From positions 11,911,001 to 11,975,000 of the forward strand of contig WPIO01000006.1 of NCBI GenBank assembly GCA_009760855.2: a stretch of DNA of 64,000 nucleotides, read 5' to 3'. Numbering within the stretch: the first letter of the stretch is position 1; each line of letters begins with the position of its first letter. The stretch is from Cristatella mucedo (lineage: Eukaryota > Bryozoa > Phylactolaemata > Cristatellidae). Below the pieces are notes generated by a model. That model was not told where the DNA came from, ran no database searches, and saw nothing but the letters and a program-made list of their open reading frames with translations. This document shows, piece by piece, positions 11,225-63,958 of this stretch. The translations under genes were made by a program, and so were the position numbers.

Positions 11225-12213
11225 ACACTGAGTGGTGTGCCATAGTCGGCAGTTGGAGAGTAGATGTCGTTGCGTAAGAATTGTGGAAGCGAGTTCCACA
11301 GTCTAGGACCTGTGGAGCTAAAGCTTCTGTCGCCAACTGTCTTTAGGCGGAGGAATGGGACAGCTAATGTATTGTCCACACAGGACCTGAGGGCGTGAAC
11401 AGGCTGAAACTGATGCAGCAGTTCAGCTAGGTACGAAGGAGCCAAGCCGTGGCGGGCCTTGTGGGTCAGCATAAGAACTTTGCTCTTTATCCTTTGCTCA
11501 ACCGACAACCATCCTAGCTCTTTCAGCAAAGGTGACACGTGCTCAAACCGCTGGGACTTGAAGACCAGCCTTGCAGCCATATTCATAGTCAGCTGTAGTG
11601 GCATACTAGCTTTCTTTGGTAGCCCAGCCAAAATGGAATTACAATCATCAAGCCGAGACAGAACTAAATAGCTAGTTAAATTTTTTACAAGCCACAGTGG
11701 GAGACAGCTCCTAATCTTGGATAGGGATCGGATGAGATGGCTAGCTGTAGAGGCAGTCTTCTGAATGAAGCTTTTGAAATTGAGGCAGCTGTCGAACACG
11801 ACACCTAGATTACGAGCACGTGGTGAAGGTCGCACAATAGCATCACCAATTAGAACAGCAAAGCCTTTTAATCCAGCCACACGCTTAGGATGTCGTATGA
11901 GAAGCAGTTCGGTTTTATCGTCATTTAATTTCAGGAAGTGTTCCGACATCCAGGATCGAATATCGGCAAGGCAAGCATTCAGTTTCTCAGTTGCTGCAGC
12001 AGATTCCGGCGGTTTAAATGACAAATACAACTGAGTATCGTCAGCATAGAAGCGATATCCTATTCCATGGGCCTTAATCATTTTTCCCAGTGGTTGCGTA
12101 TAAATGGAGAACAGCAAGGGACCAAGTACAGACCCTTGAGGGACTCCACAGGTGACCCTTCTCATGTCTGAGACCTGACCCCCACACGACACGGATTGAA
12201 CACGATCAGACAA
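10537..12213 (-). pseudogene. Fused LINE-A/LINE-B reading frame (558 codons)
   Basis: This uninterrupted frame looks like one protein but contains two successive copies of the same C-terminal module (about residues 150-300 and 350-555). The change falls at about 11224, in ADYGTPL/SVIQRLE, exactly where the LINE-A sequence stops and the LINE-B sequence starts. It is a chance in-frame join caused by one LINE landing in another, and no functional fusion should be assumed. Confidence 0.88.
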
Positions 12214-12290
12214 GTATGATTTAAACCACGCCAGTGTTTCGTCTGCCAGACCGAAGGTGGCCCGTTCATCAATCCTGACAGAAGCTGCGG
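11225..12290 (-). mobile_element. LINE-A copy 4, reverse transcriptase part
   Basis: Open on the - strand, with RT blocks ERATFGLADETLAWFKSYLS, CGVPQGSVLGPLLFSIYTQ and the catalytic YRFYADDTQLYLSF, then LLLIRHPKR, LNFKSFIQKTAS and the C-terminal WLSVEQRIKSKVL region. The N-terminal RT and endonuclease are missing; a piece of LINE-A 5' UTR lies at 12480-12640. This RT frame is unusually well preserved, since the YADD box is intact. Confidence 0.9.
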
Positions 12291-12479
12291 TATCCGGTAA
12301 CCCATGTAAACGGCCTTAGTGAAATAATAATTGGCATGCAAGAAAGTACTCAATTACATGATCACCAAGAGGCGGCAAACTGACGTGGTGGTTGTTCTAA
12401 TTACGACAGGTCCTAGGGCAGACATAATATCGGGTGCTGTGAGACAAGCTATTCAATAACGGGTGAAGCTGAAAACATT

Positions 12480-12640
12480 TAATTATCCATAAGCAAGCAT
12501 TTAGATATCGATATGCACGTAATTTCCCTACAGCTGTGATCACAAAAGTGAAAAGACGTGCATCAAGCAGGTCTTAGCTGTATCTGTTTCTGCACTTTTG
12601 ACACTATCAAGAACTTCAAAATTTTGCTATAAAAAAAAAT
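12480..12640 (-). mobile_element. LINE-A 5' UTR fragment
   Basis: Matches 1800-1920 at several blocks, including TTTAGATATC, CACGTAATTTC, GGTCTTAGCTGTAT and ATCAAGAAC/TCGCAAGAAC. It is probably the leftover 5' end of LINE-A copy 4. Sequence on either side (12291-12479 and 12641-12929) shows nothing recognisable. Confidence 0.68.
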
Positions 12641-12928
12641 CCCGATAATGTAAGTATATGTGAGCAGCACTTATTGAACCGGAAACTGCTGGTTACCTCG
12701 AAGAGAGACGAGAGTCGAAAACATATTGAAGTATACATGATTCCATTCACAGATCAAGAATCTGCTTATTGAATCGGCATTCAATAATCTTTTAGCTTTA
12801 AGAGAAGAATGCGGCGAAGAAAGTTACTTAGCACGCCCGGGTTTGACTGCAGTTGTTGCATGCAAGTGCTCCCTAGTACATACTATAGCTTTGATGGATG
12901 AACCAGCTGCGAAGAAACTTTTGGAGTA

Positions 12929-13055
<127 letters not shown>

Positions 13056-13549
13056 CCCGATTGTAGTTATGCGGGCTACCGAATTTCCGAAAGTAGAATC
13101 GCAATTAATTCTTCAATTTGCAGATAGATGCTCTAAAAAATATCGCATTTCGAAGTCGAAAACGCCGTTGACCTGAATCAGGAGCAGCACCGTCAGAATC
13201 ATTTCGAAGCCATCTCAAGAACTATGTGCTCAAGAGCTCAATGAAAGGATGCACGCTATGGTTGGCTAGAATGACGATATAAAAGATGTTAGCAATGATG
13301 TTCTTAATAACCCAATGGAACTGGTGTGCAAGTTCTTGGATACATTTCTCGGAAACTTCATTGCCACCCGCTGGTCTGAAAAGATTTTGCAGGAGGTCCG
13401 GAATCGCGGCGTTAGTGCTCGCCTGGGTAGTATAACTGATAGTGAGTACGAAGACTTGACAATATTGGCGCCCCGTTGGCGGCGACATCCGATCTGGCGC
13501 AGACTTGTGGTAGAAAAAAAGAGCATCGGCGCAAAAGGCTGCTCCAGGC

Positions 13550-16100
13550 GTACAGATACGCTCTGCATCCGTTTATCAACCAGAAGCCATTGAATCTCCT
13601 CCAGCAAAGGAGGCACATTGTCAAACCTCTGGGATTGGTTAACTATCCTTGCATTACATTCGTCACCAGTAGCAGAGGCCAAGTGGTTTATTCGGTTTAT
13701 TCCAACCAAAAAGGAATCGCGATAACGTGTCAGAATCACAGTAGTTAAACCTTTTGCTAGGCATCTTGGTAGAGAGTCCCTCACCATAGATAATTATCAG
13801 ACGTGATTCCTAGCGGTTGAGGCATTCTTTTTGATAAAACTTTCATTAATTTAGTAAGTTTTTCAAAGACAATATTTTCTTTCAGGGCAACGGCGAATGG
13901 ATCACCTATCAACAGATAAGTCTTCTGGTCCAGCCACACCCTTGGGGTGTCCTACGAGTACCAGCACCGTTTTATGGTCATTAAAATTAAGGAAATTTGC
14001 CGACTCCATGATAAAATGTCTGCAAGACAACCATTTAGCATGTCAGCTGTTGCAGCATATTCCAAAGCTTCAACAGACAGATACAGCTGGGTACCATCAG
14101 TATAGAAGTTACAGCCGATTCCATGGGCCCGATTCACTTTTCCATAGCTGGCATGGATTGAACACGCCGAAAAAATTACGATTTAAATCATGCAAACCTT
14201 GTTTGGCAGACCAATCTTTGTTCTCAATCATTCAAGTCGGATATTGCGGCCGATGTTTTCAAAGGCAGCTGATCTATCTAGCATCACTAAGGGCTGTGGC
14301 ATTGATGTCATCATTGCTGCATGGGATTTTATTGGTTTCATGGAAGCGAACAGCCTGTATAAAAGAGCGTCACTTGAATACTGGCTGTAAATTTAAATAG
14401 AATTTATTCTTTTTAAAGTGTTCTACAAGCTGATTAGCCAAAATATTTTCAAGAATCTTGGAAAAAAGAGAAGAAGGGAAGCTAGGTGATGGTGTTTTTA
14501 GTACCTCTGAATCTAGTTCAGGCTTTTTAATTATCGGTCCAACATTAGTGTATTTGAAGTAATTGGATAGAACCCCGTTTTCCACAGAAGCATGAAGAAT
14601 CCAAATTCAGGTTGATCTAGTTTTGTCTGCCAGTAAAGACCACAGAGGGAATTGGATCGGGTCTTCAGGAGATGAGCTCTTTTTAAAAAGCCCTTATTAA
14701 GGTAGCCATATCGCATCCTAAAATCTCGGAAAATCTACTAAGGAAGGTTAAAGGTTGCAAAAGAACGATTGCTTTAGTCGTAATGGAATTTACGGAGGCA
14801 CTAAGGTGGGCTATTTTTTCATTGCAGAAGAATTAAAACGTTTCGGCTGAGTCAACGATATCTTGGGAGTGTGACCTCTTGGAGTTGGCAAGCAAATATT
14901 CACTGTCTTATAAATGTGTTTTGAATCCGACTTGCAGGACTTCAGTTTTCGAGTGAAAAACAATGGGTGGTTTTTCTAAGCCTCTGGGTCTAGTCTCCCA
15001 GGAAGTCTTTGAAGTTGGCTAGATCGTCATCAGGCCCAAACTTCTTAAAGCGGCGTTCAAGCCTAAGCTTAAGACGGTGCATCTTTTAAAGTTTTCTGTA
15101 TAACGGAAAAGAATCTCCGTGACTCAATGTGCGCACGAATCGTAGGGAAGCATGCTTGTCAAAGGCACTCTTCAGTTTTATTTTTCACTGCATCAATGAA
15201 GTTATCAAGGCTATTGACTGAGTCTGAGTGCAGATCAAGAAGACCTACTTCGAAGATATTTTTCGAAAATTGTTCTCCGGATCAAAGCTTTTCAATTTTT
15301 CTCACTGAAAAAACTCTATGCTACCCTGCATGTACGAGATAACATGAACCCAAAACGAGACTGAGGAATGATCCAAAATGGCCAGAATGCACACAACAGG
15401 GCCAGTGGGACAGTCTTTAGTAATAAAGAGATCTCGGATAAGGCCACCGACCTACTTGGTATGATTAAAGTATTGGACTAAACCAAAGTAACTCAGTACT
15501 GTACAGAAATGAGTGGATCTGACTGTTGCTATGGTCTGAAACATGAATGCTTATTGCTCCTGCAATTAATAGCGGCCTTTCACATCGAATATTTCAGTGA
15601 GGAACTCAGAAAACTCCGGCATAAGCAAGGTTAGAACTCGAGACGGGGGTCGGTAGATTCCAACTGTGAGAGGCGTGGTCTTTTATGGGGACCTGATGGC
15701 GACTGATTCCAACGATGGCAAATGCTAAACCACAGGTGTTATATATAAACGACTCGATAACAACAGTAGCCATCCAGTCACTCACCATGTTAGATCGCAC
15801 TGACTGAAATGACGAGAATACGGGTGTGTTGGTCTCAAACACACGCAGCCACCAGAGCATGTCGCTATCCTCATTTCGGTCAGCAGAAATGCATCTGGCT
15901 TTTTCTGGAAAATTTGATTGATCGCGGTAAGTGGCCTCAGTATTTTTAGTGAGCGGAAATGTATGAGGCGGAATATGAGATGTTTTCCAATGCCTTTGGG
16001 CGCCCAAGTAGAAGTAGTCGGGCTGCAGCAACTATGTTTAGCATTTGACTGCGAACTTCGTCTGCAGATTCAGATAGATGGTTTATTTACCGGCAGTTTA
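13550..16100 (-). mobile_element. LINE-A copy 5, near full-length but heavily decayed
   Basis: Reading the - strand from 16100 down: weak endonuclease (PEFSEFLTEIF, then VGGLIRDLFITKDCPTGPV and LDHSSV at 15650-15360), RT finger (SNYFKYTNVGPIIKKP, KILENILANQLVEHFKKN at 14585-14370), the YADD region mutated to CNFYTDGTQLYLS (about 14120), and the C-terminal QRFDNVPPLLEEIQWLLVDK (about 13620). It has many stops and frameshifts. The catalytic YADD has become YTDG, so it cannot be active. Nothing is recognised at 13060-13549. Confidence 0.82.
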
Positions 16101-16132
16101 GTAGTCTCAAACCAAGTATTCACTGCATAACG

Positions 16133-16345
16133 ACGATTGATTGGCTTTCAGGCTAGGCGACATGTAGCAGGTGTGTCAGACGCCGAGCCTGCGATTTAAG
16201 GGGGGAACCTTACATAAGGTCGACTTTTCACGTCTCGCTGGCTGAGGCACGGCGAGTGAACTGCTACTATACCGAGCTCTAAACAGCGCTTTAAACTTAG
16301 ATTTAATTGCAGAGCGGTTGATAGGGTGAACGCAGAATGTACGTT
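16133..16345 (+). repeat. Dispersed repeat R3, copy 1
   Basis: Aligns with 25885-26115 through shared blocks: GACATGTAGC, CAGACGCC, AACCTTA, GGTCGACTTT, TGCTACTAT-like, GCTTTAAAC and GATAGGG. About 215 bp. Possibly a third SINE-like family; class unknown. Confidence 0.6.
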
Positions 16346-16437
16346 TCTATTGACCGGCTAAAGAAGGCCCCAAGAAGGCATTGACTGATGGCGACATAGC
16401 ACCTTAGGCTAAGCAGGTCCTGTTTTAAGTAGCATAT

Positions 16438-16560
16438 CCGAAGACAGCTCATGCACAGTCGCAGCGAAGATATCACCGGAATACCTGAAGATACTACGAA
16501 GAATAGCTTCAGGTATTCCAATGATATCTTCTGCTGTGACAGTGCATGATGTGTCTTCGG
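16438..16560. repeat. Near-palindrome (about 53-bp arms, 16-bp spacer)
   Basis: The left arm (16438-16490) and right arm (16507-16560) are reverse complements at about 47 of 54 positions. Their innermost sequence is GGAATACCTGAAG against CTTCAGGTATTCC. Weaker inverted similarity may extend outward to about 16330 and 16640. It would fold into a strong hairpin. Confidence 0.85.
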
Positions 16561-16640
16561 CTATTATGAGATGCAGTGCAGCCGCGAAGCCATTCAGCAG
16601 TCTACGGTCGAGAAAAGTACGAGATTTAATAACGCATCCG

Positions 16641-17484
16641 AAAAGCAGAGTGAGGACCGTAGCAAAGACGGGCAAAGTATAAACAACATGCAGTTTTACA
16701 TATAGTAGTCCTAAATGATCGCCATTGGCAGAGCAAACCATCATGCATAAAATCTTAATGCCAGTGGCTTCTCTTCAGAAACAAGCTATGACCAGCCGAA
16801 CCTGACGGGCCCTGGAAGAGTTCAATTGGCCAATTGACAAGCGATATCCGTCCAATAAGCAGTGGTCTAATCTGAGGCTCGAAAACTACATTTGGTTCCC
16901 TAGTCTTCCAGTGCTGTACTGCAGGTCAAGGTGAGATCACTTCGTGAGGTATAGGCACACTGGATGTGAAACGGATTCAGCCCACAACATATAGCGGTCG
17001 GACGTGCCCAAGTATCTTTAGCTCCTTTCGGGCCGCCTCTCCCTGGCCTATCCAGAAGTGCTGGTAGTGTCCTCGAACCCTGACAATATCGAGCACGAAG
17101 TGGTGCCGCGAGTGATGATCACGAAGCTACCGGAGTTTGCCGGGCTCGAGGAACGCTGGGCTTAGGCGGCCCAGCCTGCCCAGGGCAGGGTCAGCAGCTG
17201 CCTGGAGACAGACAGATTGCCCAACCATAGTCACCTTCAGATTACGAGTCTGGGCGTGTCATTCCACTCCGAGCCTGGACGTGCTGCATGGGGCTACCAA
17301 TACCAATACCAATAATGAGTCGGTCATACCCCCGGGACGGTCACCAGCTGCCACCTACGCGCATGGAATCCGAGACTGTTTGCCTCTCGATGAGATGCTG
17401 CCACCGATGCTGCGTGGGGTCACGGCACGACCTAACCCGGTTCTGGGCCACCTATTCAGAGCTCTTCCAGCCATCGGGCTCACT
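16641..17484. other. No recognised feature
   Basis: Unassigned, with a GC-richer stretch at 17000-17450. Overlapping short frames have no family motif. Confidence 0.5.
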
Positions 17485-18003
17485 AAGGCTTGCTTCGACT
17501 GCAAGGTTCTGTGACTCATTTGAGCTCCAGCCTACTTATCAGAGCTACAACTCCACCACGCATCGCTCTGCTCGCTTTTTGGAATCTAATCGTACATCTA
17601 TATCTCGTACAAGCCTCAAATCTTTTTGAGACCTTGCTTTAGGTTCATATGCTCGCAAAGCATGGAACTCATTTCCAAATTGTGTCATCACATCCACTGA
17701 CTTAACCACATTTAAAAAAAATTAAAAATGCGTCCATTTTTGGCAGCATTTAGTGGGTCAATCTGATTCGTCCTTTGCATGCTTCTGCGTGCTGACACTG
17801 TGCATGTTGTCACTAACATATTTGCATGCTACCCTGTGCATGTCACCCCTAACCATGTTTTGCTTGTTGTCATTGAGCATGCTATCACTGACCATTTGAT
17901 CGTGCCTTTTTTGCAGTAGAGTCAAATGCCTAGAAAGAAATTGAGTACTCAGAGGGGCTATATCAAATGTAATATTATTATCATTATTATTATTATTATT
18001 ATT
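17485..18003 (+). mobile_element. LINE-B copy with 3' tail
   Basis: C-terminal coding remnants on the + strand (LQPTYQSYNS, SARFLESN, GSYARKAWNSFP) carry stops. The 3' UTR, a diverged hairpin (AAATGCCTAGAAAGAAATTGAG) and a (TTA)n tail at about 17967-18003 follow. Confidence 0.85.
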
Positions 18004-18004
18004 G

Positions 18005-18445
18005 CTTACATAATTTATTTATGTATCTCCATCAGTAAGTCCGCAAAGCCACAAAAGCTGTGTGGGTTTTAGGCAGAATAGTTGTGTATATCCCACTCAA
18101 AACCTCAGCAGATTTCGGTAAGCATTCGGTAGCTAGCAGCTTTCGTACCTTGCATCAACGATGAAATGAGAAGGATAGCTTAGTCAGGAGAGCAGTTGAG
18201 GTAGCGATTATTATGAAAGTAGCAACTCGGGATAACTGGAAAGCATGTGCCACACACAGTCTGCAGCAGGAGAGTGCATTTAGCTTTGTAAGAATTGTGA
18301 AAATGATTTACACAGCCTAGAACCTGCAGACCAAAGGCTTCTGTCGCCAACGGACTTGAAGCAGAGAAGCTGAGTAGCTAATTTACTGTCCACACAGGAC
18401 CTAGAGACACGAGGACGCTGAAACTGGCACGCGATGTCGGGTCTC
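18005..18445 (-). mobile_element. LINE-A 3' end copy, tail-to-tail with LINE-B
   Basis: Same LINE-A 3' end as at 10078-10289, with an AAATAAAT-type tail on the - strand. It abuts the ATT tail of the LINE-B at 17485-18003. This suggests one element integrated at the A/T-rich tail of the other. Confidence 0.82.
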
Positions 18446-18535
18446 GGTCGATCGCCTTCTTCGGCAATCAGCGCATTAAATCGGCGAATTAAAAGTTTTC
18501 TTTTTAATTTCTAATTTGTTTAGATTAGAGCAATT

Positions 18536-18704
18536 ACTAGGTGATTTAACGACCTCTTTTTCGCGGTGGCAGAAGAGCCTTTGCGGCTATCACCGCCGCC
18601 TGCATTGGCAACAAAGTATTGCCCAACGCAAAATTTGAACCCACGACCTCGGGACCGAGGTCGTGAAAGCAGCCACCTTGCCCTGTGTGCCATCGCGGCA
18701 CAAT
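18536..18704 (-). mobile_element. SINE-1 copy
   Basis: A tRNA-derived SINE on the - strand with GATGGCACACAGGGCAAGG (A-box region) and GGTCGTGGGTTCAAATTT (B box). The family body and the CTTCTGCCACCGCGAAAAAG tail region follow. Confidence 0.85.
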
Positions 18705-19781
18705 CACCGAGCAGCAATCACTCAATCACAATTTGTGCACGAGCCACCGCCAAGCCGCCCGGTCGCGGGGAAAGCTCGGCGACAGGACCGAACTATGTTC
18801 CCGCGCGGCGAGCGAGAGGAGACAACAGAAGCAGAAGAAGCGACCGTGCAGCCATGCACGCTTTGCCAGTGAGCTGCAGGGCTGCTCCTGGCCCAGACGG
18901 CAGCTCGAGCAGCTGCCCTGATGGCTGCCACTTGTGCTGCTTCCCTGTGCCATTAACTGGCAGTGATTACCACAAGCCTCGCTGAATAAATCGCAGATGG
19001 CCGAGCCTGGGCAGGACGGCCGTGAGTCAGTCTGATAGCTGCACGGCCACGGTCGATAGCGCAGGCAGCCGCAAAGTTATTCTCGCAGGCGAATGTGCAC
19101 CGAACGAAATGGGACGACAGTCTTCCTTTGTCTACTTGCTCGAGCATGGGTCAACTCATTACATCGGCTTAGCGCAGTAGCAGTTCGCCATCAATGCCAG
19201 TCGTTGACTTCGAGCCTGTCCTACGGGGAATCTTGGCTGCATTCTAAACGCCGTGCATGACAACTGCATTAGATGGAGCCACCTGCAAGTGCATCGTAGC
19301 TACCGGTAAGCAGTAGACCGGGCAAGGTTTTCAAGCACTTTTGGCACAGCAGTAATAGATTGGGAAATCCCGGGTAGCAGCCGATCGGTACGGCTGCTTC
19401 TGTTGTCGAGTCATGACGTTGCGTTATAGCTTCTGCAATAGGCATTCGCGACAGCTTAGTAGAGGTGGCTTGTCATTGGTAGGGGTAACCCCCACGCCGG
19501 GCCTGCCACTGACAATCGGCTGCACTTAACTAAGCTGTGGTTTCAGAGGTCGTGAGTTAAACTTCCAAAGGAGCAAAGACGTGTCCCTCTTACTTTACTC
19601 TCCGTCGCAACAACCTGCAACTTCCAGAGTTTCGAGACATTGCAAATTGTCCTTCTCTTTATATTTACTAGGCAATAGGCTGAGACACGGAACGTCTCTA
19701 ACGATTAGAATTCAGAAACACTTGCAACTCTGGCAAATGTCACCGTTCCACCTAATTTTGCTTTCAAGCATTTCAGCATCA

Positions 19782-19824
<43 letters not shown>

Positions 19825-20520
19825 CACACACACACACACGCACGCACGCACGCACGCACGCACGCATGCACGAAAGCAGGCATGCACACACACACACACA
19901 AACACACCCGTCTCGTGGGCCACTGTGGACTTCACTTAAGTTGTTTATAAGCTTCCGTCAACAAACATGACCAGTTCTCGGAGCCTAACCAAGGTTACTG
20001 TGTCCTGCAGCTCCCGTTCCTATAGCTGCTCCGTGAAAGAGGATAAAGTTCTTGCTTACCACCGCGCCCGAACAGTTTACAAGCCAACATCCGAGGACCT
20101 CCAGGGGCACTGCAAATCCTTATCGCTGATGCTATCGTCACAAGCAGTCAAGTAGCCATCGAATCTGCAACGCGAGGAATCGGGAAGATGACCGATCCGA
20201 TTCAACTCGTTAACTCGTACGTTGGCTGAAACGGCTCAGCTAATTTTGCCCACCTAACCTCAGCATGCAGGGACGTCTCGGGTCAGAGCTGTTTTCGTGT
20301 GGCTCCGAGAATGCGGAAGGTGCATGCCTGCACGACCCGGCCCCTCGCAGAGAAGGAAATTCCTGGAGTTCAACCGCAGGATCACGTTTCTCGCGTCGAG
20401 CTGGCAATATGATTTAATGGCAGGCACCTTGCGGACGAGCCGGCACATCGTCTTATCCTAAAGGCCAGCAGGCTGGGCATTGACGAACGAGCCGAGCGCG
20501 ACTTCCGGAAGGCCGCTTCA
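18705..20520. other. Upstream flank of the CLCA gene; no promoter identified
   Basis: Apart from the CA array at 19782-19908, no repeat or gene is recognised. The CLCA promoter and any 5' UTR exon should lie here or further upstream. I found no convincing TATA box or initiator, so none is called. The CLCA frame has an in-frame stop near 20409 and no ATG between it and 20521. Confidence 0.5.
19782..19908. repeat. (CA)n / (ACGC)n microsatellite
   Basis: Compound array: (CA)n, then (CACG)n from about 19839 to 19864, then (CA)n again. About 600-700 bases upstream of the CLCA start codon. Confidence 0.96.
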
Positions 20521-61377
<40,857 letters not shown>

Positions 61378-63516
61378 TGCGTCACTCGCCAAAGACTCTT
61401 TCATCGGAGGTGGCTGCTGAAATTCACTCTTTTTGGAGAACTTCTAAGGACGTGTTGATCGACGTGACTCCTGAAGACAGCCGATGCATGCATTGCCGCT
61501 CACCCAGCTCTGCCAATGTAGTTGCTATCGTAGAAATTCCTATCTCTCATCGAGAACGCTTGTAGGTTTGTTTGAATGCGTGATTTCTAGGTTTCAACAG
61601 TAGACTTCAAAATTATTGTAAGAAAAACATTATGCTTCAGTTGTGCATCGGCGTGGTGACTCATTAAAATGCTCTCGGTACCGTCTATATAAGTGGTGTG
61701 TATCAGTGCACGGAAAATTAGGGAATGAATGGCGTTCCCTAGAGCATTCCGCAAAGTCAGTGTACAAGGCAAAAGTTTGAGAACAGTTACGGATATACAT
61801 ACTAAAACGTTGAATTTGACATTTCTTAAAAGCCAGCAGGAATTCCGTTGAGACGAGCGGCAGCCCTCGGTGATTAATTTACTCACTAGCCCCTGAAATT
61901 ATTTTCGGATGTGCAATAATCAATGTTACATGCTGAACAGTTAGGCCACCACTATGCTTAAAGTTGTGCTTAGATACCGATTCCACCGGCCTCCAGGAAA
62001 AAGCCGTGGCATAGGGTCAAATCTTCTTGAAACGAGCCGGAAGCAGAAATGGAGAGAGAAATTAGTTGAGTTCCAAAACCACATATTCCATTGTTTTATT
62101 TGAGTACGTTTGCACACTTACAGCCACCTCTGCTTAATAAATATGGTTGGCGCTTTGTTTATTGCACAGTGGGCAATTAATGACCGTCTTTCAATCGTGC
62201 CTTATATTTTTCCTATGGTTGAAAATTCCATTAAATCAACAGCTAAAAAGGACTATCTTGAAGTTAAATGTAAATGCATGAATTTCAACACAAACGATCT
62301 TGATTGGTCCACGTATTTCTTGCCTTTCAAATGCATATTTCTCGCAGCTCTGTATTTTCTAGGGCTGCGTAAGTTGTCTTTGACATGCCCCACAAGCCGC
62401 GAATGCAAAAATTAGATTCAGTTTAACTCTAATCACGTAACGTGGGATGTTCCAATGAATAGTTTTACCAAATTAGTAGAGACACTGGTCATGGGTACAA
62501 TGCAATTAAGCACAACTAATGTATTGCAGAGTTGGTCGACTTTGTTATAAAAAGAAAATCTGTTACCAAATGGCCAGCGGGATTTGTATAGGGCCACATA
62601 CCCCAAAAAATAGCACAGCACTTAAAAAAGAGAGCTGCATTCCTTCCATAGGATGGTCAAACCCAGGACTTTCGAAACTAACGGCAAAGTCTCTGATTGA
62701 TTTACCCATATCACCTACGAGAAACTTAATTATGCGACCTCCAAAGTCTCTCGACACATATCATGGCCATCAGCATTTCATGATGGACGCATGCGTTTCA
62801 CAGCATTCTGCTGCGGGATAGCTTTCCAGGCTACAGCGAAAAACATCCGCCTTCACCCTGTACATTGACGACTCACTGGATGACCGTTGGGTGTTTAAAT
62901 CTACTCGCAAAGATCACCCACAGAGATAGGAACTAAATCTTTATAGGGCAGTGACTGTGATGCCTAGTTGAGACGATCTCAAGAAAGGCTTAAGCAGATA
63001 GCTTGACTAAAGCAGAGGGTGAAAGGAACATATTTCTTTTGAGAGCATTCTGCATCAAGGTCAAGGTAGTACTTACGATTGCCTGATGAATTTTGGTATC
63101 GAAGAGCACCCATACTGCAGAGATGCAGATATCCACATGTCATTACGCGTGCAGAAGTTGACAACATGCAATTGCGGTAAAATATATAGTTCGATTGCGT
63201 GTTTATTCTTTATGGTGCTGTGCACACGAGTCACTAAAGAGATTGAATCAGTCAATCTATACAATTCGGCAGGCATGGGTAATTAGGCTTCTTATAGAAA
63301 TGAATCTTAAAATCACGTTGCTTGAAAAAGGGATGATTTTGGAACAAGCTCAATATTAAATCAGTGATATCTCAAGTTATAAAACTCGTATCTGAAGCGA
63401 TAGATGACGGTAAGGGTTGACAAAGTTTTAATTGCATCCACAGACGATTGGAAACTGCTCCAAGAGTTTCAGAGAACAAGGCTGAGGAGCTAGCTTATTA
63501 TTCTGGGAGAGCGTGG
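61378..63516 (+). other. 3' flank of CLCA; candidate polyadenylation signals
   Basis: ATTAAA at 61663-61668 (286 bases past the stop) and AATAAA at about 62136-62141 are possible 3' ends of the transcript; neither is proven. Small frames at 62110-62821 lack family motifs and overlap on both strands. No mobile element is recognised. Confidence 0.4.
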
Positions 63517-63751
63517 TGTGCTTTGATTCGCCCTGCACACAGAATGCCCACACAGAACCAACACCAACAATTTATTCTACTACTCACAGAGCAGAGGGAG
63601 CACGACTTCACTCGCCCCTCTCTCCCACTGTAGTCTCCTCTCCTCGACTCCGGCTGTGCCTTGGCCGACCCCGATGGTGAATCCACCATCTGTTAACCAG
63701 CAGGTTATCGGCCTGTGTCAGCGCCTCATTAGAAGCGGACACGGCTGTGCA
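63517..63751 (-). mobile_element. Solo LTR, diverged relative of the 6.2-kb element
   Basis: It follows the LTR at 8203-8484 along its length: TGTGCTTTGATTCGCC, CCAACAATTTATT, ACTCGCCCC, TTGGCCGACCCCGATGGTGA, CACCATCTG and CTCATTAGA. It ends near TGTGCA. No target duplication is evident and no internal region adjoins it. Confidence 0.75.
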
Positions 63752-63827
63752 CAGGCCCCTCTCGCGGATGCTCCCACCAGCTGTTTCGGAAAGGAGCGGT
63801 ACCAGCCTGCATTTGCTCAGACCACAC

Positions 63828-63958
63828 GTGGCTTTTCAAGCATGATTTTACTTACCATTCAATTGCATTTCCCTTTGCAGCAAATGTAAAGCGCCTAGAA
63901 AGAGATTAAGTTCTCTGAGGGCGCTTTATCAAGTACATTATTATTATCATTATTATAG
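63828..63958 (+). mobile_element. LINE-B 3' end with intact hairpin
   Basis: CCCTTTGCAGCAAATGTAAA, GCGCCTAGAAAGAGATTAAG, TTCTCTGAGGGCGCTTTATC and an ATTATTATCATT tail. Both stem arms (TAAAGCGCC and GGCGCTTTA) are perfect. It runs nearly to the window end. Confidence 0.92.

Noticed and set aside
10537-12213. A novel reverse transcriptase with a duplicated C-terminal domain
   Set aside because: The duplication boundary coincides with a LINE-B insertion in a LINE-A, and the rest of the LINE-A continues on the far side at 10078-10289.
16409-16744. 111-codon - strand frame
   Set aside because: It runs through the near-palindrome and has no recognisable domain; probably chance.
18536-18704. A functional tRNA gene
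   Set aside because: The A- and B-box-like sequences sit in a repeated SINE body with a tail, and the acceptor stem is not paired.
19782-19908. CA/ACGC array as a CRISPR-like or regulatory array
   Set aside because: It is a simple microsatellite with no spacers. A regulatory effect on CLCA is possible but unsupported.
62110-62821. Two + strand frames of about 100 codons downstream of CLCA
   Set aside because: No motifs, overlapping frames on the opposite strand, and no splice context.
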